Below are positions 42,871 to 53,982 of a stretch of 64,000 bases of DNA, in pieces. This DNA comes from Lasiosphaeris hirsuta (Eukaryota > Ascomycota > Sordariomycetes > Sordariales > Lasiosphaeriaceae): the NCBI GenBank assembly GCA_030549175.1, contig JAUKUA010000006.1, forward strand, positions 3,782,001 through 3,846,000, given 5' to 3'. A model generated the notes under the pieces. It was not told the DNA's origin and ran no database searches. It saw nothing but the letters and a program-made list of their open reading frames with translations. The translations under genes were made by a program, and so were the position numbers. Numbering within the stretch: position 1 is the stretch's first letter; each line of letters opens with the position of its first letter.

Positions 42871-44561
42871 GGTCAGGTCATGAACTTCCAAAAAAAAAAA
42901 CAAAAAAAAAACAGAACTCTAGTAAGCTCGACGCTTCTTTAGGTACCGTAGCCCACACAGAGAAATCCGCTGTCAAAAGTTGGCCGTGTCTCGACTTGAC
43001 ATCGCGGGTGGGAAATAAGCTTTCTTATTGCCTTCTTATTAGCCTCAGCCCTACGAGCTCCTCAGTATGTCTGTGGGTGTGCGGACAGCTGCAAATGGCC
43101 AAGGTATGTTTCAGAGCTGTAATGTGATATGAGAAGCCGTATGTCTGTCGAGCGTATTGATCTGCGATGCAGAACGTCGGCATTTGCGTTGTCTTGTCAA
43201 TCCCGCTCATTTGGTTGGTATTGGTGTGCCATCATGCATCGGGTAGTCCCGTGGGAGCCTGAACCCATTCATTCGCTCGGCCATTTAATATGGATATGTC
43301 CTCGGCACGCCCCCAACTGATCCGCCAATGCCGCCAGGTTTGCGGAAAGTCCACCTACCTTAGCCATCTCCCCGAATTTGATGACGGTGGTTGGGGAGGG
43401 ATTCATGCCGGGATTGGTTTATTTGGTTCAGCTGCATTTGATTTGAGCCAGGCGCTACATGTTTTCTAGCCTTCACAACTATGTGGCAGGATATATGCGC
43501 CCCATTGGCCAGGTGGGCGCCAGTGGCGGCCATGGTGCAACCCCAAACTCCAAAATTGGGTGCCCAGCGCAAGAAAGGCTGCCAGCTTCCAAGGTGTAAG
43601 TCTGACCTTGATATTGGCCGACGGTGTAGTTAGTAGTGTGATATGACCCTCTTTCTTCTGACAGCTCGCCTACGAGACTAATAAGGTTCAATGACTGTAT
43701 AGTCCCTAGGTTTGCGAAGATGTTTGCGGTGAAAGGCCAAGAGCGCCGAGGGGTTAGAAAAGTGCTCACAAGGTTCCCAAGTCCAATATTTCTTCTGGGG
43801 GTATCGTTCCTATTTAGCGAGATACTTTACAACTCGCTCGAGACAACTCGCTCGAGCAAGGTAACGTCCATTACGAACTCCTCAGGACACATACTATCTA
43901 GTCTAGGACCTCCTGTCAGACGATTATTACTAGAGAGCAAAGGGGTCGACGCAGAGTTCGACAAGTGACTTGATCATGCCATAGAGCAGCAAGAGGCGGG
44001 GGTCAATTGTCTTTTAGATGGGACGACATGTGTACCGTGAACAGAGGTACCTACCTAAACTTGAACATGAGATATTTCCTTGACACCAGGTTGTAACACA
44101 TCAATGGTTGACCACGTAGAATAGAACCAGCCTTGACTACTATACGTGGCAAAGTCGATGACCAAGCTGTGAACGTGGTGGTGATGTGTTAGGTCTCTGT
44201 CGTTGCTTGTTGTGACATTGATGCCGTGACAGGGGTTACTGCGGCTCAGGCTCAAAGCAGCAGCAGCTCAGGACCATACACGCCTAGATAAATTGCAAAT
44301 GGAAAAATTAGCAAGAGACACATGTCTATTATCGTGTCTCGGTCACTGTTCACACAATAGGTGACATGGAAGACAGTCTATGATAAGCACCATGGATGTA
44401 GGGAGACAATGAGCTTGACGTTCTCATGATTATAAGAATGAGGACCCATCGAGCTCGACAATTATCTACAAGGAACTCGTATCCGAACTCTACGTTGAAT
44501 TCTATTCCTTCAATGAATTCTATTCCTTCAATTTATTCTCAGATACCCGCTAATTGTCGCC
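42871..44561. other. Intergenic stretch, 1.7 kb
   Basis: No supported gene. A minus-strand frame at 43479-43769 has protein-like composition at its start but no family I recognise. A tandem AACTCGCTCGAG duplication lies at 43831-43856. Confidence 0.3.
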
Positions 44562-45017
44562 ATGGTCACCATCTCTGCTTCGACATTACTTTCTATTTAC
44601 GGCTTCTGGGCCCACATATCTGCTTTTCCTGCTTCGGCAAATGCGACCGTTCATGTAAGAACAGTCTTTGCTAACGTTATGCTTCGCACAATTGACAATG
44701 AACTCGAAAGGACTTGGCTGGTATCAAAAGCAAAGATGTGCCCCGACTACGAGGTCGACATCGACACAGAGCAAACATGCACAGCCTCAAAGACAGGCGA
44801 ATGTGGTTACGTTCTATCTCAGTCCAGATGGAATGACGATATCTGCACGAATGACTACGACCGCGGTTGGACCGTGTCATGCTCGGGCAAGAAGACTCCT
44901 GGTGACCTGAGAACATCGAGTGAAGAGCATTGGGGGAATTGCTACAAGCCGTCCGGACCTAGCTTCTGCGGCTCGACTCCCGGTTTCGTTACGGTCTATT
45001 CCAACGCGTATTGGTGA
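44562..45017 (+). CDS. Small secreted cysteine-containing protein
   Basis: A 151-residue protein with a hydrophobic N terminus (MVTISASTLLSIYGFWAHISAFPASANA) that reads as a signal peptide cut near residue 28. The mature part has seven cysteines (AKMCPD, EQTCTA, GECGY, DDICTN, VSCSGK, GNCYK, SFCGST) and is rich in Asp, Thr and Trp. No known domain. Size, secretion signal and cysteines match the loose class of small secreted proteins, which in plant-associated fungi includes effectors; that role is only a possibility. A GTAAGA at about 44656 could be an intron donor, but no acceptor keeps the frame, so the continuous reading was kept. Confidence 0.65.
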   Translation: MVTISASTLLSIYGFWAHISAFPASANATVHVRTVFANVMLRTIDNELERTWLVSKAKMCPDYEVDIDTEQTCTASKTGECGYVLSQSRWNDDICTNDYDRGWTVSCSGKKTPGDLRTSSEEHWGNCYKPSGPSFCGSTPGFVTVYSNAYW

Positions 45018-45590
45018 TGCAGATGCGACTTTGCGAAGGCTGTCATCCCAAATCCCGAGTCTCAAAGTGCAACTCCACTCAGCTTACCTTGGCCAAATGT
45101 GGGCAGCTTTATTTTAACGTATGGGCATGTGTAGCGAAATCACATGGCCAAATGCCGGCGCTTCGTTCGACCCCGTATTGACCCCATGTGTCAATTACTT
45201 GCACGTTGCATCACAGGATTTCGCTGCCATCACGTCATCATGTGTCTTTATGTAACAGTTTTGCCACGAAGACACTGAAGACCTCATGACCAAATTGTCT
45301 CCAGTTGTTTGTTGTCATTGGTCGTGAGGCAATCGATTGGGTAAACACCTTGGCGGCCGGGGACCGTGCTGGGGAAATAGCGGTCGGAGCTTCACTAAAA
45401 GCCAACAGAAGTTGCCGATGAAAACACACACAATGCTTCCAACTTTTTTGGCTTCAAATCATTTCAAGCCGCTTCGATTCTTTGTAGTTCGAGTCTTTTT
45501 CTGCAAATCCAAGCCGTTCCCACAAGACTGTTGCATTCATCACTGCCCCTCGGAACTTGAACCAGACCCCTGCGCAAACTGCCCGCCGCC
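45018..45590. other. Promoter region of the BTB gene
   Basis: Spacer between two plus-strand genes. No gene or repeat supported. Confidence 0.35.
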
Positions 45591-46645
45591 ATGGCGCCGA
45601 GGTACGATTACACGCTTGATCCCACAGGCGATGTGGTTCTCACCTTGTTCAATGCCAACGCCCCATTTGCCGTCTGGCCCCAAAAAACGTCATCGGCCTG
45701 CCACCCAAACGCCATTTCAGCCAAGGGCCAGAGTTCCGAGTCGCAGGACGCCGAGGAAGATGACAGCTCGTTCGACTTTCTTGTGTCATCGCGGCACCTG
45801 ACTCTCTCCTCGCCCGTCTTCAAAGCTGCCTTGACGGGGAATTGGGTGGAAGCGACGGTCGGTGAAGACGGGCTTCGTCATCTCTACACCGATGACTGGG
45901 ATGTGCAGGCCATGGTGATTGCTATGAACGTCATCCACGGCCATTCCCGCAAAGTGCCCCAAATCGTCTCGCTGGAGCTACTGGCGAAGCTCTCTGTTGT
46001 GGTGGATTACTACCAACTACACGACGCCTTCTACCTGTATGCCTGTGTCTGGATCGACCGGCTGAGGGCTCAGCTTCCTGACCAGTACAATCGCGACCTT
46101 GTCCTCTGGATCTGCGTGTCTCACGTCTTCCAAAAGACCGACATCCTCTCCTCCCTCACCAAGACAGCCACTGCGCGCTACACCGGGGAAACAGTCACAG
46201 GACTCCCGGTCCCCCCAAAGATCTTTGGTAATTTACACGTTACCGACTGCCCCTTATGCATTGGCCGGTCGAGCTAACCAAGCGAATAGACGAGATCGCG
46301 TGGAACAAACGGGGGTTGCAACTATCTGTGGCTTGGAAGTCGTTGCAAGCCCTCCATTCCCAGCTTACGCTCGACGAAAAGTGCCTGGGAGGCTGGAAGA
46401 ACTGCAATTGCCGGACGGCCCACCTCAGCGCTCTTGTTGCCTTTTGCCACAGCTGCCCGGGCTTGGACCTAAACAACCTGCCGAGAACGCTGTCCTCAAA
46501 ACTCGGTGTTTCCGACATGGTGGAGCGCCTGGGGAAATTCGAGTATCCCAATCAGAAATCGAGGGAAATGGGACGATGCAGCCATTCGCTGAAAAGGGCT
46601 GTCGAATCAATCATCCGAGGTCTTGGGGGGGTAGTACCGGCCTAG
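45591..46645 (+). CDS. BTB/POZ-domain protein
   Basis: Exons 45591-46227 and 46290-46645 with a 62-nt intron (GTAATT donor, GAGCTAACC branch, AATAG acceptor) give 330 residues. The first part fits a fungal BTB/POZ fold: TGDVVLTLFN, then after an acidic insert FDFLVSSRHLTLSSPVFKAAL, LYTDDWDVQAMVIAMNVIHG and LELLAKLSVVVDYYQLHDAFYLYACVWIDRL. These are the LxxxSxxFxxxL and helix-rich BACK-like segments of the family. The second exon has a Cys-rich stretch (CLGGWKNCNC ... CHSCPGL). Such proteins mediate protein-protein contacts, sometimes as ubiquitin-ligase adaptors; the partner is unknown. Confidence 0.82.
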
Positions 46646-47898
46646 CCCATCTCTCGCCAAGGGCACTGGCAGAGCTGGTTCTCGGGGGGACTCGGGTTTC
46701 ATGATGGAATGCAGGCATGGCCGACGAGATGAACACACAAGAGTCCGATGAGTATCAAGAACACGGAGTACATTTGGGGATATTAGGCAGATGTTGAAAA
46801 CAGGACAACAGGAGCCCCTTGGAAGGTGGTAATTCAGTCTGTCAGTCTTTATTGAGCCGGACTTGCGTCGCGGCATGGGCGGGACTTGGTATTGTGTACA
46901 ATTAGCACCTAGCGTTGTGCGTTTGGAAACTTACGAAATAGAGAAAAAAGAACCCAGACCCGCCTTATCCCACGTCGACAGCCGTTTGGGAGAATCCTCA
47001 ACTAACCAATGCGTTCAGCTACTATTGACCGAGGGCATTGGAGAACGGTGTCGACGCTCAATCTCCACGAATGTAGTTGAGAGTCCCCTCCAGGATCCTG
47101 GAGCTAGGCTCGGAATGGGGACGGAGTTAGGTTCCGTTTTCCTGTGATGAGCGAAATTTCGATCGACAAGTTTGAAGAATGGCCAGGCCTTCACATAAAC
47201 ACTCATCTTCGAGCAACGACCCGATATTCCAGCACAGTTGGGATACTCGACCATCTTTCCAACGAAACAGTCCAGACGGGGAGCTGGGAAGGATCGCTTC
47301 GCGCCGGTTGGAGCGGCCGGTACCATACGCACAAAACGATGGTATATTCGAGACTTGATGGGGGCTTGCAACTTGTATTAGTTATACAATCGGCCGTGCG
47401 ATACGTAAAAAAAAAAAAAAAAAAAAAAAGAATGACATTGAACAAAAAGGAAAATGTTCAACAAAAGAACGATAGGGGAGGAACTCGCGCGGGACATTGG
47501 GTAATGGAAGTAAAGGACATGGTAGCCATGAACTAGGTGCCGGTGCCAGTGGTCCAGGTATGCAAAGGCGGGGCCCCACGGGCGGTAAATTCCAACGCGC
47601 GCCGACTAAGCACTTGCCGTTCATGCCCGAGGGACACGTTGAACAGGGCGATCTAGGCGTGGGAGGGCAGGACGATCTGATGGTTTGGTTGAGCAGGGGA
47701 TAATGGAACAGCGCCTCTCAGAATAGCGGTTTCGGGACGGGAAGTCCTGCGTCGGAAGTGGGGGTCGTTTATTGGTGTTGCGGACCAATCGCGTGTTCAT
47801 CTATCCGCGGATAGCCCACATCATCACCATGATGATTTGATTGGCAGAAGGATTGATCCATCCATGGCAGAGATCGAGGCAACCCCTCAACGGGCAAC
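46646..47898. other. Intergenic stretch, 1.25 kb
   Basis: No supported gene. An uninterrupted A run of about 21 bases is at 47407-47428. Open frames on both strands overlap and have no motifs. Confidence 0.35.
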
Positions 47899-47906
47899 TA
47901 TAAAAA
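47899..47906 (+). promoter_or_regulatory. TATA-like element of the tannase gene
   Basis: TATAAAAA about 75 bases upstream of the ATG at 47980. Confidence 0.55.
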
Positions 47907-47979
47907 TACCACCGCTCGACTCCCCTCCCAGCTCAGCTCTTGGACAGCATCTCAACTTAACCAAGAACTTGAGTCCATC

Positions 47980-49747
47980 ATGGCCACATTACTTTCCACT
48001 CCATGTGTGCCGACATCGTTCGGCATACCATCTGTATTCGGCCTCCAAATCCTCTCCGTCTCGGCCTCGATGGTAGCCAACTACAACGCCAGCGCCCCAG
48101 CAGCCTACAGATTCACGCAGCCATCAACCCAGCTCCAAAGCGCAACCTTCTGCAACATAACCGTCTCGTACACCCACCCCGGACAAGACGACAATGTCAT
48201 CGTGGAAGCGTGGCTCCCCACGGCCGAGAACTGGAATCACCGGCTCCAAGCCGTCGGCGGCGGCGGCTGGGCTGCCGGTCGGTTTTTCCTGTCGTACCGA
48301 GCAATGGAGGGTGCTCTGGCCGATGGCTACGCGACCCTTACGACGGATGCAGGGCTGGGGTCGTCACGGGACCCGGCGCCGTGGGCACTGGTCAGTCCTG
48401 GGAACGTCGACTTGTATAATCTCCAGAACCTGGGTTCCGCGTCGCTGAATGACGAGGTGAGTTTGAATTTATTTGTCATACCTAGTTGGAATCCGAGACT
48501 AAGCTAGACTGGTGGGGAATGACAGGCCCGCATCGGCAAACAGCTCATCCAAAGCTTCTACGGCAAGGGCCCGGATTACTCGTACTGGAACGGGTGCTCG
48601 CAAGGCGGCCGCCAAGGCCTGATGCTCGCACAGCGGTACCCGACGGCATACGACGGCATTGCCGTTGGCGCGCCCGCGATATACTGGCCCCAGCTCTTCG
48701 GCTCGGTCATCTGGCCGCAGCAGGTCATGAACATGCTCGGCGCGTATCCCCACAGCTGTGAGATGGACGCCATCACGGCCGCTGCCGTCTCTGCCTGCGA
48801 TGGGCTGGATGGCGTGGTCGATGGTGTCATTGGCAGTGGCCGGGATGTCGAGGCTTGCCTGGCTGCGTTTGACCCGTTTGCGCTGGTCGGTACGTCCGTT
48901 GCCAACTGCTCGTCCTCGCCCGCGGCGTGGAACATCAGCCACGCCGCTGCAGCGGTTGTGAATGCGACGTGGCGCGGGGCGGTCACGGCTGAGGGGAGGC
49001 ATATATGGCACGGGCTCAATCCCGGCGCTGATCTCACCGGCGCGAGCCCGTCCTCGAATGGACAGTCCGGCGTTGCGGCGACGAACTGCAGCAGCAATGG
49101 GACGTGCGTGGGTGTACCGAATGAGCTGGGTTTGCCATGGCTGAATTTATTCATCAACAAAGATCCGAGCCAGACTGGCTTTGGCAACCTGACGCATTCC
49201 CAGTTTGACAATCGTGTCAAGGCCGGCCTTCGGGAGTTCGGGTCTATCATCGGAACCGACGACGCAGATCTGTCTGCTTTCCAGAAAGCTGGTGGGAAGA
49301 TAATCAGCTTTCACGGACTGGTTAGGCTTGTCTCTCCCCGTATGCATACAAAAACTGACGGTCAAGAAGATGGATAACGTGATCCCCCCGAAAAGCACCG
49401 AGGAGTACTACAAGGCCGTAGCCGACAACACGGCGGATGGCACACAGGTTGGCGATTTCTTCCGTCACTTTGAGGTTCCCGGTCTGGGCCACTGCTTTGG
49501 TGGCATGAGCGACCCACCGACTAGCCTCTTTACTCAACTACGCGCTTGGGTGGAGAACGGGACGGCACCCGAGCGGTCATCGGTGGTCCTGAACGGTGTG
49601 GGTGGGACGGGGGAGAACCGTATTTTGTGCCCATACCCCCGGTTTGCCTGGTTTGATCCGACCTGCGGTGATTCCGCGGTCGAGGAGTGCTGGTCTTGTT
49701 GTGTTGGTGATAGCCACGGGGTTAAACCTCCCGAGACAGAACTCTGA
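47980..49747 (+). CDS. Tannase / feruloyl esterase family enzyme
   Basis: Exons 47980-48456, 48526-49320 and 49370-49747 (introns 69 and 49 nt) give 549 residues. The CS-D-HC pattern of the family is complete: nucleophile Ser184 with Cys183 in NGCSQGGRQG, Asp426 just after the second intron, and His465 with Cys466 in PGLGHCFGG. RLQAVGGGGWAAG, AVGAPAIYWPQL and DNVIPPKSTEEYY are further signatures. A hydrophobic N terminus (FGIPSVFGLQILSVSA) may serve as secretion signal, and many NxS/T sites suit an extracellular enzyme. The family hydrolyses gallate or hydroxycinnamate esters in plant polyphenols and hemicellulose. The second intron has a weak GTTAGG donor and AAG acceptor. Confidence 0.9.
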
Positions 49748-50379
49748 GGAGGGTGTTGGTCCCTCGCAGGCACATCAGAAGCTACCGTCGGCGTTGCTCT
49801 CAGTCGCAGCTGCTCCGATCGTGTGAACGGCACTGAGATTACTATGACATCGGAAATGCTTAAATTGGGCAATATCAGCTGCTACATCGTGTTCTCCGCG
49901 GTCGTCCTTCTCTCTGTGGTGATCGATCCGCTGCCTCAATCATGGCATCCAATACTAAGTTACAGTTGCCCAGTAACGTCTACCGAATTTAAACGACTGC
50001 CCAGCGTATCCGAACCGCGCCTCACATCCCGGGTTCCCCGGGAAGCGCAGGTAAGGCCTGACGTATTCCCCATTCATGATGCCATCCACGTAACGATCCC
50101 CAACAAAGTGGTGATAGGGGTCATCCGAGTCTGGGCTATCCCGGCACCACCGCAGGATGTAGTGGACTTTCCCACCTAACAAGATGCAAACGTCGTTTCG
50201 CCTGGTCATATCGGCCGGCCCCGCGCCCATTTTAGGCTGTCGACGATGCAAAAGAAGCGCCGGCCAAGGCAGGAGCCTCGGGTGTCGAGAAATATCCTCC
50301 AGCCTCCGAGGGTAGCAATCCGGTGGAACCTTCTCGCGAGAGCTTCCATCTCAGCAGCACTCTATGGACACGCGCGGAG
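49748..50379. other. Intergenic stretch
   Basis: No gene supported. Possible leftovers of the tannase duplicate downstream are too diverged to align by eye. Confidence 0.3.
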
Positions 50380-50525
50380 TACCATCTTTCGCTTCTGCGG
50401 CAAAGGCCCGGACTATTCCCACTGGAACGGCTGCTCGCAAGGCGGTCGCCAAGGTCTGATGCTTGCACAGCGGTACCCGACCACATAACGACGACATTGC
50501 CCGTTGGTGCAAACTCTGATGAATA
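50380..50525 (+). pseudogene. Fragment of a second tannase gene
   Basis: FCGKGPDYSHWNGCSQGG ... LAQRYPTT matches the active-site exon of the tannase gene (YGKGPDYSYWNGCSQGG) almost residue for residue, with mostly third-position base changes. It then meets a TAA (PTT*) and shifted remains of the next block (GACGACATTGCCCGTTGG). Neither the beginning nor the end of the gene is present. It is a relic of a tandem duplicate, including the nucleophile motif but not an enzyme. Confidence 0.85.
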
Positions 50526-50694
50526 CACTGCACACATCCTACATGTAATTGTAGGTAGACACAGACTGGAAGAATCGCAGCGAATAACCAGGGGCCGTGG
50601 GGCCGGAAGCCAACTGAGATCAGCTACAACATCTTTTTCTTTCCAATAATTACCTACCACTCATAAGGTACACGACACCCCCCCTATGCCACCG
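50526..50694. other. Short spacer
   Basis: Spacer between the tannase fragment and the end of the secreted-protein gene. Nothing recognised. Confidence 0.3.
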
Positions 50695-51660
50695 CTAATT
50701 AAGCCCCGGACTGCACGGCCCACGGTAGATGACCCCAGGACTCGGCCCGAACGGGTAGTTCTCGATGCCGAGCGGGCACTGCGGACTGGTGGGCGCACCG
50801 TCGAGAGCGGTAATCTTTATCAGGAGTTGGCAGCCTGCCGGGTAGGCGGCGGCGACGCAGTTCTCGGTAATCCAGCAGAGGAGGCAGCAGTCGCGGCCGC
50901 TGGCGACGCTCGGGAGTGAGACGAGGGCATCACCGGTTCCTGGGTCGTTGCCGCTGTAGGTAGTGTCGCAGTAGTCCACAACGGTAGTACTTGTCGCCAC
51001 CACGTCGGTTATAGTGGTAGTTGTCGATAGTGCGGTGATGGTCGATACCGAGACTTCTAGGTCGATCGAGGTCGTGGTCGAGATTGATGTGCTGGTGGAG
51101 AAGTCCGTCTCGGTGGAGCTGGCGGTGATGGTTTCGAGCGTTACCACGGTCGTCGCCGTCACGCCGAGGCAGCTGCAGACAGAAGACAGGCTCGAGGCCG
51201 GGCGCCGGCTCAGGGGCTTCTTGGACAGGTCGGGACATTTCCTGCCCCTGCGCTTGATCTTGCCGGGGAGTTGTTGCTCGGGGGGTACGTAGGAGGTAGT
51301 AGTGACAGTGGATGTTGCCGAGGTGTTGGTTTCGGTCGAGACGTTGGTGATGGTCGTGTCCGAGGTCGTTGTCGTGGTTGAGATTTCGGTGGTCTGCGAC
51401 ACGGTGATTTCGACGACGGTCGTGGTCGTGACCAGCAAGTCGGTAGAGAATGACGTGGCCGTTAGAGACAGGAAGCTGCTGCAGAAGGCGACGGCTTGGG
51501 CGCCGACCTCTTCGATGCACGTCGACGAGAGCGGATAGCGGCAGGCGAGGTAGCCAAGCGCCTCGTGCGAGCACGTCTCCCCATTGCCACCGACCTGGAT
51601 GCCGAGCGCCGCGGGTACCAACACCGCCGCTGCCGTTGCAAAGGCTGCGAATCGACCCAT
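50695..51660 (-). CDS. Secreted Thr/Ser-rich protein, paralog of the 10 kb gene
   Basis: A 321-residue protein without introns. It starts with the signal peptide MGRFAAFATAAAVLVPAALG. A small Cys module follows (CSHEALGYLACR ... CIEE ... AVAFCSSFL), then Thr/Val-rich tracts broken by a basic segment (PGKIKRRGRKCPDLSKK) and the conserved SSVCSCLGV. The C-terminal module is GRDCCLLCWITENCVAA ... CQLLIKITALDGAPTS ... YRGPCSPGLN. Order and motifs match 10008-11048. The Met at 51660 was chosen over one 42 codons upstream because it aligns with the paralog's start. The basic KIKRRGRK segment, absent from the paralog, could be a proteolytic site. Probably extracellular or wall-bound; function unknown. 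Confidence 0.82.
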   Translation of the reverse strand: MGRFAAFATAAAVLVPAALGIQVGGNGETCSHEALGYLACRYPLSSTCIEEVGAQAVAFCSSFLSLTATSFSTDLLVTTTTVVEITVSQTTEISTTTTTSDTTITNVSTETNTSATSTVTTTSYVPPEQQLPGKIKRRGRKCPDLSKKPLSRRPASSLSSVCSCLGVTATTVVTLETITASSTETDFSTSTSISTTTSIDLEVSVSTITALSTTTTITDVVATSTTVVDYCDTTYSGNDPGTGDALVSLPSVASGRDCCLLCWITENCVAAAYPAGCQLLIKITALDGAPTSPQCPLGIENYPFGPSPGVIYRGPCSPGLN

Positions 51661-52677
51661 TTTTGCAGCCGGGAGGACAAAAGAAGGACTGGGCTGACAA
51701 ACGAATGCCAAGAGGAAAAGCAATCGCAACAATCGAGGAAGGCGAGGGTATTTACGTACGCGCGCCTCCAGGATAACGATGCCCATGATGCAGGGAGGCG
51801 CGTCTCATTTCCCCGGGATGATTGGGCGCCTTATCCGCCCCCTCGGCACTAACACTGCAAAGTGTCGGGCACAATCTCCACAATTGAAGGGATTCCGACC
51901 AAGCTTTACCAAGCTTTCATCAGTGGCCGGGATTGTTCAGCCTCAATCGTCTAAACAAGTCAAGCTTTTGGAGGCTGTCTCAACTAGCGATCGACTTCCA
52001 TTGGATGGTTGCATCGTTCCTTGCCTCTGGGTGCCGACGCTGTTCCAGAGGGAGGCGGGCGGCACGTGCTGAGTATCGGCTGGTAGGCCGGCTCAGCCCA
52101 GATTTTCGGTAGGGGGGTGAGGGGCTGCAGATGCGCCGGGGGTAAGGCACTTACTTCCACTGCTTTTATTTGATTCTGCATATCGACATCCTTATTGCCG
52201 TCGATTTTGACGACATTCAAGCAGGGAAAGAGCTACCTCTCCAGGGATGCTGTCCCTTAAACTCGTGGTTGGTCAGCCCGAGTCTCGCTCTTGCTTCTTT
52301 TACCAAGTCAAGGGTCACACGTCAAAGAAAAACCAGGGTTAGATTGTGTGGATTGTGTGGATTGCGCACCTTCCTCATCGTTTCCACTGCATGGCAAAAC
52401 CGCACAAAATCGTTGCGGCAAATGGCACTGTCCAGAAGTCGTTTCGCGCCAATTCATGCACAAGTCAGGACAAACAACGGTTCGGAAAAAGCTTCTTGTA
52501 TAACTCATGGTAAGAGATCTAACCCTCTTCTATCAACCAGACAGCAAGGAGAACAAAGGCAACACCGACGAATGCGAGTCCAGAACCCTTCCCATCATGC
52601 CAAAACCGAAACCAAAGCCGTCTATGTCTAGCCGCCCGAGCACCGCCGACACACCGTCACCACAATGGGAAGGTAAC
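51661..52677. other. Intergenic stretch, 1 kb
   Basis: Region between the secreted-protein gene and the 3' end of the subtilase gene, both on the minus strand. A tandem GATTGTGTG duplication lies at about 52343-52361. No gene supported. Confidence 0.35.

Positions 52678-53982
<1,305 letters not shown>

Noticed and set aside
43479..43769. Minus-strand frame with protein-like start (RRSWPFTANIFANLG)
   Set aside because: No recognisable domain and no splice pattern linking it to the membrane-protein fragment at 42445-42870.
47407..47428. Poly-A run, considered as the tail of a LINE or processed gene
   Set aside because: No reverse-transcriptase remains or target duplication next to it; the same holds for the A run at 55862-55879.
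49321..49369. Possible frame break in the tannase gene instead of an intron
   Set aside because: A 49-nt intron with a CTGAC branch keeps the frame and restores the HGL-MDNVIPP family motif, so the gene is taken as intact despite weak splice sites.
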